A stretch of DNA of 64,000 bases from Labilithrix sp. GTDB lineage: Bacteria > Myxococcota_A > Polyangia > Polyangiales > Polyangiaceae. The DNA is taken from positions 62,001 to 126,000 of the forward strand of contig JAHBWE010000004.1 of assembly GCA_019637155.1 (NCBI GenBank), written 5' to 3'. Below, one piece after another: positions 20,207 to 28,229 of the stretch; positions within the stretch are counted from its first letter, which is position 1; every line of letters begins with the position of its first letter. The position numbers and the translations under genes are program-made. The notes beneath the pieces were generated by a model, which had not been told where the DNA came from, made no database searches, and saw only the letters and a list, made by a program, of their open reading frames with translations.

Positions 20207-21600
20207 CACGCCGCTCCAACCGCGACGGCCGGCGCGGCGGGCGTCTCGTCGACCGCGAGCGGGGGCGGCGGGACGGTGGGCGACTCCGAGAACGTCGCCT
20301 TCATCGCGAGCGCGCACTCGACCGCCTGCTGGATCTCCGTGAAGTCGGTCATCCCGCACCAGAAGACCCACCACTTGCTCGACTTCACGAGCCCGTCCGC
20401 CTTCTGCGCGTACCACGCGTTGACCGGGTTGTTCGCGCGCGAGCGCCAGAAGAGCTTCGGGTTCTCGCGGCGGAAGCGGCTCCAAATCGATCCGCCGATG
20501 CCCTCGCCCTGCGCCTCGTTCGTCACCGCGAACTTGTCGAGGTACGGGATGCCGTTCTCCATCGTGAGGATCGCAGAGGCGCGGTACGACTCGGCGAGGT
20601 ACACGCGGTACGGCGCCTTCGACGTGAAATAGGTCTCGTCGAGGCGGCGCCCGAAGCACTCCTCGAGGAGCGCGCGGAGGCGGTCTTGCTCGATGCCGTC
20701 CCAGTTCTCGAGGACGACGACGCGCTCGCCCTTGCGGACGAGGGTGCCGTGGCCGCCGTGGGTGAAGAGCTCCTTCGCGAGGTGGTCCGGCGAGGTGATC
20801 GACACCGACGACGTCGGCGGGAGGTCCGACAAGAGCGTGTTGATCTCGATGAGCTTCCGCCGCGACTCGGCGTCGAGGGCGGCGTCCTGCGTGAGGTCGA
20901 AGAAGTCCTCGGTGAGGTTCACCGCCGAGCGGACGATGCCGCTCGCGTCGACGAGCGCGCCGGTCTCGTTGAGGAAGACGACCTTGTGCGGCTTCACCGC
21001 GAGCGCGATCGCGCGCGTGACCGCGTCGGCGTGGCAGACGAGGATCTGGCCCTTCGCCGACTCGCCGAGCGGCGCGACGATCGGGAGCGCGCCGGAGCGG
21101 GCGGTCTGCGCGATCGCCTGCTCGCGGATGCCGACGACGTCGCCGATGAGGCCGAGGTCGGGCGACTCCATCTTCTTCGCGTCGATGACGCCGGAGGTGA
21201 AGGGGCGCGCGCGCGTGCCGAGGTTCTCGAGGCCCTCGACGAGGCGGAGGTTCGTGTCGTGGAGGACGCGGCGCGCGATGTCGAGCGCGTGCGGCGTCAT
21301 CTTGCGGTAGCCCTTCACCTTCTCGGTCTCGACGCCGGCTTGCGTGAGGGCGCGGTCGAGCTGCACCGAGCCGCCGTGGACGACGATCGGGACGAGGCCG
21401 ACGCGCTGGAGGAAGGAGAGCGACGAGGCGAGCGCGTCGAGCTGGCGGTCGATGATGGAGCCCGACACCTTCACGACCGCGAACTTCGGGGCGTCGACCG
21501 AGGCGTAGTGCTTGAGGTACTGCTCGACCTCTTTCCTGCTACCGATGTTGGTGAGGAGCCGGACGATGACGTCCTGCGTCTCCTTCTCCTTGTTCGTCAT
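20206..21600 (-). CDS. argB: Bifunctional N-acetylglutamate kinase / N-acetylglutamate synthase
   Basis: A 464-residue fusion. Residues 38-300 are an amino-acid kinase domain (FAVVKVSGSIID, PIVVHGG at 71-77, VVFLNETGALVD). Residues 305-440 are a GNAT domain with the acetyl-CoA loop NEAQGEGIGGSIW at 361-373 and NPVNAWYAQKADG, matching the vertebrate-like NAGS/K enzymes known from Xanthomonas and Maricaulis. A Pro/Ala-rich tail (445-464) is additional. The fusion would carry out the first two steps of arginine synthesis. It lies 13 bp downstream of the transcarbamylase gene. Whether both active sites work was not tested. Confidence 0.9.
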   Translation of the reverse strand: MTNKEKETQDVIVRLLTNIGSRKEVEQYLKHYASVDAPKFAVVKVSGSIIDRQLDALASSLSFLQRVGLVPIVVHGGSVQLDRALTQAGVETEKVKGYRKMTPHALDIARRVLHDTNLRLVEGLENLGTRARPFTSGVIDAKKMESPDLGLIGDVVGIREQAIAQTARSGALPIVAPLGESAKGQILVCHADAVTRAIALAVKPHKVVFLNETGALVDASGIVRSAVNLTEDFFDLTQDAALDAESRRKLIEINTLLSDLPPTSSVSITSPDHLAKELFTHGGHGTLVRKGERVVVLENWDGIEQDRLRALLEECFGRRLDETYFTSKAPYRVYLAESYRASAILTMENGIPYLDKFAVTNEAQGEGIGGSIWSRFRRENPKLFWRSRANNPVNAWYAQKADGLVKSSKWWVFWCGMTDFTEIQQAVECALAMKATFSESPTVPPPPLAVDETPAAPAVAVGAA

Positions 21601-21613
21601 TGCCAGACCCCTT

Positions 21614-22624
21614 TCAGAGAGGGTTGCCAGCGAGCCGCTTCATGACGGCTTTTTGAACATGGAGACGGTTGCCCGCCTCTTCGATCACGAGCGAGCGCGG
21701 GCCGCTGACGACCTCGTCCGTCGCCTTCACGTTGCGGCGGAGGGGGAGGCAGTGGCTGAAGACGCCGTCGTTGGTGAGCTTCATCTTGGGTTCGTCGACG
21801 ATGAAATGTTTGTGACGATCGCGAATGGGTTTCTCTTCATTCCAGCGGCCGAAGTACGGAATCGCTCCCCAGCTCTTCGCGTAGACGACGTCCGCACCCT
21901 TGTAAGCACTCTCGACGTCGTGCGTAACCGTCACGTTCGTCATCGACTTCGCCGCGTCCATGAAGCGGCTGTCGAGCACGTACTCGGGGGTGGGGCAGAG
22001 GAGCGTGACGTCGAAGCCGAACTTCGCCGCGATGATGAGGCCGGAGTTGGCGACGGCGGTGTTGAGCGGCTTCGGGTGGTACGTCCACGTGAGGAGGAAC
22101 TTCTTCTTGTCCGTCGTCCCGAGGCGCTCCTTCAGCGCGAGCATGAGCGCGAGCTCCTGCATCGGGTGCGTGATCGTCTCCATGTTGACGACGGGCACGG
22201 TCGCGAAGCGCGCGAACTGCTTGATGACCTGGTCCTCGCGGTCGTCCTCCCAGCGCTGGAACTTCGGGAAGGCGCGGACGCAGATGAGGTCGACGAACCG
22301 AGAGAGGACGCGCGCGACCTCCTCGACGTGCTCCTCCGCCTCGCCGTCCATGACGACGCCGTCCTTGAACTCGATCGGCCACGCGCCCTTGCCCGGCTCG
22401 AGCACGACCGCGTGCCCCCCCATCTCGAAGACGCCGATCTCGAACGACGAGCGCGTACGCAGCGACGGGTTGAAGAAGACGAGCGCGACGCTCTTGCCCT
22501 GGAGGTACGGAGGCCGCTTGGTGGCGCGCGTCGCCTTCAGCTCGGCGGCGTCCGTGAGGATCTCCTCGAGCTCGGCGCGAGACCAGTCCAGCGTGGAGAG
22601 GAAGTGACGGAGCGTAGCGGGCAT
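21614..22624 (-). CDS. argF': N-acetylornithine carbamoyltransferase (AOTCase)
   Basis: A 336-residue protein from the ATG at 22624; an alternative GTG start lies at 22639. The N-terminus (LRHFLSTLDWSRAELEEIL) and the segments FFNPSLRTRSSFE, AWPIEFKDGVVMDGEAEEH, METITHPMQELA, TWTYHPKPLNTAVANS and FSHCLPLRRNVKATD align with the Xanthomonas campestris AOTCase that I recall. SLRTR binds carbamoyl phosphate. The Glu in the MDGEAEEH region is the residue that separates acetylornithine from succinylornithine enzymes, where Pro occurs. It transfers a carbamoyl group to N-acetylornithine, giving N-acetylcitrulline. First gene of the operon. Confidence 0.9.
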   Translation of the reverse strand: MPATLRHFLSTLDWSRAELEEILTDAAELKATRATKRPPYLQGKSVALVFFNPSLRTRSSFEIGVFEMGGHAVVLEPGKGAWPIEFKDGVVMDGEAEEHVEEVARVLSRFVDLICVRAFPKFQRWEDDREDQVIKQFARFATVPVVNMETITHPMQELALMLALKERLGTTDKKKFLLTWTYHPKPLNTAVANSGLIIAAKFGFDVTLLCPTPEYVLDSRFMDAAKSMTNVTVTHDVESAYKGADVVYAKSWGAIPYFGRWNEEKPIRDRHKHFIVDEPKMKLTNDGVFSHCLPLRRNVKATDEVVSGPRSLVIEEAGNRLHVQKAVMKRLAGNPL

Positions 22625-22644
22625 GTTTCGATTCACCACATAGC

Positions 22645-22672
22645 TGGCTGGTCCTGCGAAGCAAGCTATACT
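22645..22672 (+). promoter_or_regulatory. Possible sigma70-type promoter for the Uma2-like gene
   Basis: TATACT at 22667-22672 sits 7 bp before the ATG at 22680, with TGGCTG 16 bp upstream as a weak -35 match. If used, transcription would begin at or next to the start codon. The divergent AOTCase gene starts just to the left, so the 55 bp in between would hold both promoters. Confidence 0.3.
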
Positions 22673-22679
22673 GCCGACG

Positions 22680-23267
22680 ATGTCCGCGCTCCCCGCCGAC
22701 GCTCCGCTCTCGTACGAGTCCTACCTGATCTTCGAGCAATCCGTGGACTCGCGCCACGAGTTCATCGACGGCGACATCCTCGCGATGGCGGGAGGCACCC
22801 GACGCCACGCGGAGCTGAAGAGCCGAGTCTCTGCGAAGCTGACGATCGGCCTCGGCGAGGGGGGACCCTGCCGCGTCGAGGACTCGGACACTCGCATCGT
22901 CGTCGACCGCGGGACGATCCTCAACGCGTACTACCCCGACATGACCGTGATCTGCGGGGAGGCCAAGACGCATCCGCGCGATGCGGAGGGTGGCGTCGTC
23001 AACCCGTCGCTCCTCGTCGAGGTCACGAGCCGCAACACGGAGAAACGGGACCGTGGCATCAAGCTCGAGGACTACCGCTTGCTGCCCTCCCTTCGCGAGT
23101 ACGTCATCGTCTCGCACGTTCGCCAGGAGATCGAAGTCTGGTCCCGCGCGAGCGCGGAGGTGGAGTGGATACGACGTGTCTTCACGGCGGGAGAGGTCGC
23201 GCGCCTGCACCTCGGCATCGACGTCGCGGTCGACGATCTCTATCGCGAGCCGCTCCCGCCTCGCTGA
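22680..23267 (+). CDS. Uma2 family protein (PD-(D/E)XK nuclease fold)
   Basis: A 195-residue protein of the Uma2/DUF820 family: SYESYLIFEQSVDSRHEFIDGDILAMAGG at the N-terminus, YYPDMTVICGE near residue 82, LLVEVTSRNTEKRDRGIKLEDY near 110 and LREYVIVSH. The PD...E.K pattern is that of a restriction-endonuclease-like fold. Family members are abundant in cyanobacteria and large high-GC genomes; their role is not established and some may be mobile-element associated. Single gene, convergent with the amidase gene (2 bp gap). Confidence 0.85.
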   Translation: MSALPADAPLSYESYLIFEQSVDSRHEFIDGDILAMAGGTRRHAELKSRVSAKLTIGLGEGGPCRVEDSDTRIVVDRGTILNAYYPDMTVICGEAKTHPRDAEGGVVNPSLLVEVTSRNTEKRDRGIKLEDYRLLPSLREYVIVSHVRQEIEVWSRASAEVEWIRRVFTAGEVARLHLGIDVAVDDLYREPLPPR

Positions 23268-23269
23268 GG

Positions 23270-24940
23270 TTACGGGAGGAGCGACGCGGTGATGCGGGGG
23301 CGGCGGGGGACGGCGGCTCCGAGGCGTTCGAGGTGGGCGGCGGCGGCGAAGATGGTCGCCTCGTCCCAGGCGTCGCCCATGAGCTGGAGGCCGACCGGGA
23401 GGCCGTAGTTGTCGGTGCCGACCGGCGCCGAGAGCGCGGGGAGGCCGCTCAGGTTGCCGAGGAACATGAAGCGGCAGAGCGCGTCGATCACCTTCGTGTC
23501 GAGGAAGCCGGTCCGCATGTCGGTGTCGGAGACCTTCGCCGCGGTGCCGGCGGCGGACGGCAGCGCGAGGAGGTCGACCGACGCGAACGTGCGCGCGAGC
23601 TCGCGGCGGAGGCCGCTCCGGAGGCGGCAGGTGTCGAGGTACTCGAGCGCGCCGAACGCGTCGAGCGCCGAGAACGAGACCTGGAGGTCGTCGCTCATCT
23701 CGTCGGCGTGGTTCTTCCAGTCCTCGCGGAGGTCCGCGCGCGCCTCGCCCGCGATGATGACGTAGCCGATCGCGGCGGCGTACTTCGCGAGCTCGAGGCG
23801 GACGTCGACGAGGCGAGCGCCCTCCTTCTCGAGCGCCTGGAGCGCGGCGCGGCCGGCGCGCTGGACCGGCTCCGTCGCGTCGCTCCACTCCGACGGGGCG
23901 ACGCCGATCGTCATGCCCTTCACTCCGCGCGAGAGCGCGGCGACGAACGAGCCGGCCTCGCGGCGTGGCGCGGGGTACGTCTGCGGGTCCTTCGCGTCGA
24001 CGCCGCTCATGATCTCGAGCGCGTGCGCGAGATCGGTGGTCGAGCAGCCGAGCGGACCGACGTGCGCGACCGAGCCGCCCGCCGCGTCGCCGGAGCGGCT
24101 CACGCGGCCCCACGTCGGCTTGATCCCGAAGACGCCGACGAGCGACGACGGGATGCGGATCGATCCGCCGCCGTCGCCGCCGAGCGCGACGGGGACGAGG
24201 CCGGTCGCGACCGACACGCCGGCGCCGGTCGACGATCCGCCGGCGAGGTGGTTCGTGTCGTGCGGGTTCCGCGGCATCGTGCGCTTCGCGTTCGCGCCGC
24301 TCGGCGTCATCCCGAGCTCGGTCGAGTGCGTGGTCCCGATCACGATCGCCCCCGCCGCGCGCATGCGCGCGACCGGGGTCGAGTCCTCCGGCTGTCCTTC
24401 GTGCGGGAGGTACGCGGTGCCGAAGCGGCGCGCGAGGCCCTTCACCGCGTTCTGCTCCTTCACCGTCCACGGCACGCCATCGAAGAAGGAGAGGGGCTTG
24501 CCCTTCTTCCATCGTTCGGCCGAGGCCTCCGCCTCCGCGCGCGCCGCGTCCTCGCAGAATTCGACGACCGGCCCGACGCTCGGCGAAAGTTCCGCGAGGC
24601 GCTTCGCCTCCGCGATCGCGCGCTCCACCACCTCGACCGGCGAGCGCCGTCCCTCGCGGTACTGCGCGGCGAGGGTCGCGCTCGACGGCGCCCAGCCCAT
24701 GCCTTTCGGCGGGGGCAGCCCGGCGGAGGGCGCTTCGCGCGGCGGGCGGCCGGGGTGCACGTTCGTGTCGAGCGGCAGAGGTCCGCGGAGCGCGCCGGGG
24801 ATCGCGTCGAGGCGATCGATCTGGAGGTCCGATCGCAGGATGCGCTGGAGCGTGGCCCGGCCCACCGCGGTGCGGGCGAAGCGGGCGAGTTGCTTCAGCG
24901 GCATCCCGCTGATGCGCGGGGAGCGAGGAGATTCGGCCAT
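23270..24940 (-). CDS. Amidase signature family enzyme
   Basis: A 556-residue protein of the amidase signature family, which hydrolyses amide bonds with a Ser-cisSer-Lys triad. The triad is visible: Lys161 in PWTVKEQNA, Ser236 in HLAGGSSTGAG, and Ser260 in GGDGGGSIRIPSS, 24 residues after Ser236 as in malonamidase. An N-terminal extension of about 80 residues precedes the core. It is not a GatA in context, as no gatC or gatB is nearby. Substrate unknown; cytoplasmic by lack of signal. Confidence 0.9.
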   Translation of the reverse strand: MAESPRSPRISGMPLKQLARFARTAVGRATLQRILRSDLQIDRLDAIPGALRGPLPLDTNVHPGRPPREAPSAGLPPPKGMGWAPSSATLAAQYREGRRSPVEVVERAIAEAKRLAELSPSVGPVVEFCEDAARAEAEASAERWKKGKPLSFFDGVPWTVKEQNAVKGLARRFGTAYLPHEGQPEDSTPVARMRAAGAIVIGTTHSTELGMTPSGANAKRTMPRNPHDTNHLAGGSSTGAGVSVATGLVPVALGGDGGGSIRIPSSLVGVFGIKPTWGRVSRSGDAAGGSVAHVGPLGCSTTDLAHALEIMSGVDAKDPQTYPAPRREAGSFVAALSRGVKGMTIGVAPSEWSDATEPVQRAGRAALQALEKEGARLVDVRLELAKYAAAIGYVIIAGEARADLREDWKNHADEMSDDLQVSFSALDAFGALEYLDTCRLRSGLRRELARTFASVDLLALPSAAGTAAKVSDTDMRTGFLDTKVIDALCRFMFLGNLSGLPALSAPVGTDNYGLPVGLQLMGDAWDEATIFAAAAHLERLGAAVPRRPRITASLLP

Positions 24941-24996
24941 GGGATCGAGTCGCGCATATTGCCAGCAGGCCGCGCAAATGGCACTTCATCCTTGTC

Positions 24997-25380
24997 GTGT
25001 CGCTCGCCACCACGGAAGGCATCAAGGTCACGGTCCAGGCGGTGTACGTCCCGGAGCAGTCGTCGCCGCGGACCCATCGCTACGTCTTCGCGTACACGGT
25101 CCGCATCGCGAACGAAGGCGAGGCTCCGGCGCAGCTCCGGAGCCGTCACTGGATCATCACCGACGGCGAGGGCCGCATCGAAGAGGTGAAGGGCCCCGGG
25201 GTGGTGGGGCAGCAGCCGTTCCTCAAGCCGGGCGAGCAGTTCGAGTACACGAGCGGCTGCGTCCTCACGACCCCGCGCGGCGAGATGCGCGGCACCTACC
25301 AGATGCACCGCCCCGACGGCCGCGCCTTCGACGCGACGATCGCGCCGTTTTCGCTCGCGCTCCCATACTCGCTGAACTGA
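24997..25380 (+). CDS. apaG: ApaG domain protein
   Basis: A 127-residue protein of the usual ApaG length, starting at GTG. The beta-sandwich motifs TEGIKVTVQAVYVPEQSS, YVFAYTVRIANEGEAPAQL, RHWIITDGEGRIEEVKGPGVVGQQP and PGEQFEYTSGCVLTTPRGEMRGTYQM are characteristic. ApaG was linked to cobalt/magnesium homeostasis in enterobacteria but its biochemical role remains open. It sits 9 bp before the frataxin gene on the same strand and likely shares its transcript. Confidence 0.95.
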   Translation: MSLATTEGIKVTVQAVYVPEQSSPRTHRYVFAYTVRIANEGEAPAQLRSRHWIITDGEGRIEEVKGPGVVGQQPFLKPGEQFEYTSGCVLTTPRGEMRGTYQMHRPDGRAFDATIAPFSLALPYSLN

Positions 25381-25389
25381 GCTGACCCG

Positions 25390-25713
25390 ATGGATGACAA
25401 GGACTACCGGCATCTCGCCGACGAGGCGCTGAAGCACATCGAGGCGATGCTCGAGGACGTCGACGCCGACGACGTCGACGTGGAGCGCGCCGGCGACGTG
25501 GTGACGCTCACCTTCAAGAACAAACAAAAGTGCGTGATCAACACGCAGCGCCCGACCCGCCAGCTCTGGCTCGCCGCCAACGCCCGCGCCTGGCACTTCG
25601 ACTACGACGCGACGACGAAGCGCTGGCTCGACGACAAGAAGACCGGCGTGGAGCTCTTCGTCCAGATCGCCGCGATCGTAAAGGCAAGCGCAGGCGTCGA
25701 CGTGGTGCCTTGA
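25390..25713 (+). CDS. cyaY: Frataxin homolog CyaY
   Basis: A 107-residue frataxin-like protein. The start MDDKDYRHLADEALKHIEAMLEDVDADDVDVE supplies the acidic ridge that binds iron, and VINTQRPTRQLWLAANARAWHFDYD is the conserved sheet region (typically NKQxPxxQIWLSSP). CyaY acts with IscS and IscU in Fe-S cluster assembly as an iron donor or regulator. It is next to apaG and far (about 13 kb) from the isc operon at 38.5-43.9 kb, whose products it would serve. Start ATG follows a short gap with GAGCTGACCCG. Confidence 0.9.
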   Translation: MDDKDYRHLADEALKHIEAMLEDVDADDVDVERAGDVVTLTFKNKQKCVINTQRPTRQLWLAANARAWHFDYDATTKRWLDDKKTGVELFVQIAAIVKASAGVDVVP

Positions 25714-25773
25714 GCTTCGAGCGGTCGCGCCGTCTTCCGGCCGCGGTGAAGTACACTTGGACGTGAGGTCATC

Positions 25774-26280
25774 TTGCGTCTCCTGGTTCCAGCCATCGCT
25801 CTCGCTCTCGCCGCGTGCGGTGAGAAGCAACCGCCTCCGGCGCCGGCCGCGCCGCTCGCGATCACGCCGATGCCCGTCGCGGCGTCCGCGGCGGCGAGCG
25901 TGAGCCCCGCGCAGGAGCATGATGCGGTCACGCTCCTCGTGAACGTCTACGAGCGCTCGCTCAACGAGGGCGACGCCGCGACGGCGGAGACGTCGTCGAC
26001 GAAGGAGTGCTGGGCGAAGGAGTGTGGGAGCCTCTCGTCGCAGGCGAAGCGGAAGTTCAAGGTGAAGTCGAAGGACGACGCGGAGGTCCGCGGGACCCAC
26101 GCGCGCGCGACGATGGACGTGCTCTGCGACGGCGGAGCGCGGCCGTGCGATCGCGTCTATCTCCTCGTCGTGAAGGACTGCGCGCCGAACGCGCCGCAGA
26201 CATGGATGGTCGCGGACGTGACCGAGGACGAGAAGAAGCGCGCCGCGTGGCTCGATTCGGCGCCGGAGCCGTGCCGTTGA
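25774..26280 (+). CDS. Secreted lipoprotein of unknown function
   Basis: A 168-residue protein with signal RLLVPAIALALAAC; the start is a TTG at 25774, chosen because it gives the signal peptide. A Pro/Ala linker leads to a small domain with four Cys in pairs (KECWAKECGS and LCDGGARPCD), plus one in KDCAPN, and DKRAAWLDSAPEPC at the end. The shape suggests a disulfide-bonded periplasmic domain. It ends one base before the MntA antitoxin gene. No match recognised. Confidence 0.6.
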   Translation: MRLLVPAIALALAACGEKQPPPAPAAPLAITPMPVAASAAASVSPAQEHDAVTLLVNVYERSLNEGDAATAETSSTKECWAKECGSLSSQAKRKFKVKSKDDAEVRGTHARATMDVLCDGGARPCDRVYLLVVKDCAPNAPQTWMVADVTEDEKKRAAWLDSAPEPCR

Positions 26281-26281
26281 G

Positions 26282-26689
26282 ATGAAGAACGCCGCGCTCG
26301 AGGAGTTGAAGGCCGCGCTGCACGCCGAGCTCGCCGCGACGGCGGGCCTCGAGCTGGCCTTCGTCTTCGGCTCGGTCGCGCGCGGCACCGCGACCGCATT
26401 GTCCGACCTCGACCTCGCGGTGCAAGGTGACGTCGACGTCCTCGACCTGGCGGCGCGGATCGCGCTCGTTGCACGTCGCGAGGTGGACGTGGTTCCCCTC
26501 GCGCGGGCGTCGATCCCGCTCCTCGGCGCGATCATCCGCGATGGCGTCGCGCTCTTCGAGCGCGAACGCGGGCTCGAGGCGAGCTTTCGCACGCGCACGC
26601 TCCTCGCGCTCGAGACCGACGGCCCCTGGTACGAGCGACAAGCGCGCGCATGGCTGAAGCGCGTCGCGGAGCGGGGGATCCTTGGTTGA
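26282..26689 (+). CDS. mntA: MntA-type nucleotidyltransferase antitoxin
   Basis: A 135-residue minimal nucleotidyltransferase. The active-site motif GSX10DXD is complete: G30-S31 in VFGSVARG, then SDLDLAV (D42, D44), with the third Asp at 69 in REVDVVPL. MNT antitoxins neutralise a paired HEPN toxin by adding AMP to its Tyr (type VII mechanism shown for the Shewanella HepT-MntA system). The HEPN gene follows with an 8-bp overlap, so the pair is coupled. Its start codon ATG is preceded by GAG close to the stop of the previous gene. Confidence 0.85.
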   Translation: MKNAALEELKAALHAELAATAGLELAFVFGSVARGTATALSDLDLAVQGDVDVLDLAARIALVARREVDVVPLARASIPLLGAIIRDGVALFERERGLEASFRTRTLLALETDGPWYERQARAWLKRVAERGILG

Positions 26690-27104
26690 TCGCAAGCTCG
26701 TAGCCGCGAAGCTCGCGGAGCTCTCGGACCGCAGCTCGCGCGCGAAGCAGCACGCGAAGCCGACGGCGGCGGAGCTCGCCTCCGATCGCGATGCGCTCGA
26801 TCTCGTCTCGTTCAACTTGATGCTTGCGGTCCAAGCGTGCGCCGACATCGCGAGCCACGTCATCGCGGACGAAGGCTGGACTCCGGCCGGCTCGCTCGCG
26901 GAGGGCTTTGCGCGCATCGCCGCGCACGGCGTCATCACCGAGAAGACGTGGCGCGCGCTCGCTCGCGCGGTGGGGCTTCGCAACGTCGTCGCGCACGGCT
27001 ACGCGGGGATCGATCCGGCGCTCGTGCACCTCGCCGTGACGACCGGCATTGCGGACCTCGACGCGTTCTCGGCGGAGGTCGCCGCTTGGATGACGGCGGG
27101 CTGA
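26682..27104 (+). CDS. hepT: HEPN-domain toxin HepT
   Basis: A 140-residue all-helical HEPN protein (DUF86 type), starting at TTG inside the end of mntA. The ribonuclease motif RX4HXY is present as R100-N-V-V-A-H105-G-Y107, in GLRNVVAHGYAG. In the characterised Shewanella pair this Tyr is the residue AMPylated by MntA. The usual target is tRNA or mRNA. The upstream part, ASDRDALDLVSFNLMLAVQACADIASH, is the typical first HEPN helices. Intact by motifs. Confidence 0.85.
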   Translation: MVDRKLVAAKLAELSDRSSRAKQHAKPTAAELASDRDALDLVSFNLMLAVQACADIASHVIADEGWTPAGSLAEGFARIAAHGVITEKTWRALARAVGLRNVVAHGYAGIDPALVHLAVTTGIADLDAFSAEVAAWMTAG

Positions 27105-27312
27105 CGGCGCGCCGCTGACGTCGCCGTGCGCACACGCGTTCGCACTGCGCCCGCACGCACGCGGACGGCCTCCTTATTGTGCGAGCGGTGCGAGGCGCGG
27201 ATTGCTTCGGCCCGAGCGCTCGTTGCGCTTGGCGCGATAAACTAGTTCTTATATGCCTACATTGCGGCGGAGCGTCGCGGGGTCGCAACGTCGGACGTCG
27301 AGGGGGAGAGCA

Positions 27313-27810
27313 GTGGACGAATTCGAGGAGCTCGCGAGTCAGCGCATTGGAACGGTGTTGCGCGACCGCTATCGCGTCGACGCCCTCTTGGGGATTGGCG
27401 GCATGGCGTCGGTCTACCGGGGCGCGCACCGCAACGGGAACCGCGTCGCGATCAAGGTGCTCCATCCGGACCTGGCGAGGAGCCGTGAGATCTGCGCGCG
27501 CTTCCTGAAGGAAGGCTACGTCGCGAACGCCGTCGATCATCCCGGCGCCGTGCGCGTGCTCGACGACGACACCGCCCCCGACGGCGCGCCGTTCCTGGTG
27601 ATGGAGCTCCTCGAAGGTCAGACGGTGGAGGCGCATCGTTCGTCAGGCTTGGAGACGGGCGCATCTACTGGGTCGAAGGGTCGTCTATCTACTTTGCAGC
27701 GATCGAGTCGGGCGCGGCCGTCGCGACCGGCGTCTCCCTGCCGGACTTCGCGTCCGATTTCGTCATCGCCGGTACGAATGCGTTCTTTCGCTCCCCGAAT
27801 GGCGATTTGA
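27313..27810 (+). pseudogene. Truncated Ser/Thr protein kinase (N-lobe only)
   Basis: The GTG at 27313 follows a good ribosome-binding site (GGGGGAGAG at about 27302-27310). The first ~108 residues are the N-lobe of a eukaryote-type kinase: LLGIGGMASVYRG (glycine loop, about residues 25-37), RVAIKVLHP (Lys48), FLKEGYVANAVDHPGAVRVLDDD and FLVMELLEGQTVEAH. The catalytic HRD loop and DFG are missing. From about 27637 the frame reads unrelated low-complexity sequence until the stop at 27810. The other frame continues as the propeller fragment. No catalytic activity is expected. Confidence 0.75.
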
Positions 27811-28103
27811 CGAAGCTCGACACGGCGACGCCCGGCGCCGAGCCCGTGGTGGTCAGTGACTGGCCCGGAATGGCCAACATGCTCAGCGACGGCAAGACCC
27901 TCTTCGCCGTCGGCTACAACACCGGCCCGATCGGATACTGCAACGAGAGCTTCCTGATGCGCGTGGACGAGACCAACGGCCGGCGCACGCAAATCGCAGT
28001 GATCGGCGATGATGGGTCGTCGCCCAACATCGTCCCGAGCTTCGACCCGAAATACCTTTATTGGCTCCATGAGGGCCTGCGCCGCCTCGAGCTCTCGCCA
28101 TGA
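27639..28103 (+). pseudogene. C-terminal fragment of a propeller-type secreted protein
   Basis: About 155 codons, open in the +2 frame relative to the kinase, read FVRLGDGRIYWVEGSS and go on with ADFVIAGTNAFFRSP-like blades (SDFVIAGTNAFFRSPNGD) to SFDPKYLYWLHEGLRRLEL. The YW-containing strands are those of DUF5050-like propellers in myxobacterial lipoproteins. It has no start codon or signal; a TTG at 27807 would open only the last 98 codons. It is the tail of a gene whose 5' part was replaced by a kinase 5' part at about 27637. Confidence 0.6.
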
Positions 28104-28229
28104 AGACCTGGTGACGAGGACTCGAGATTGGATCGCCGGCGATCCTCGTCATTCGTGGCCCGCGTAGCGATTGCATACACTTACGCACATTGCCGTACCG
28201 GCCTGGGGCTTGCACGGGCGGTGGGCACG

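Noticed and set aside
21614..22624. Succinylornithine or ordinary ornithine carbamoyltransferase
   Set aside because: The MDGEAEEH segment and the long match to the Xanthomonas acetylornithine enzyme favour AOTCase.
23270..24940. GatA subunit of the amidotransferase
   Set aside because: No gatB or gatC nearby and an 80-residue N-terminal extension; kept as a general amidase.
21512..25189. A 1,225-codon open frame on the plus strand covering several genes
   Set aside because: It crosses the AOTCase, Uma2 and amidase genes and has shadow composition throughout.
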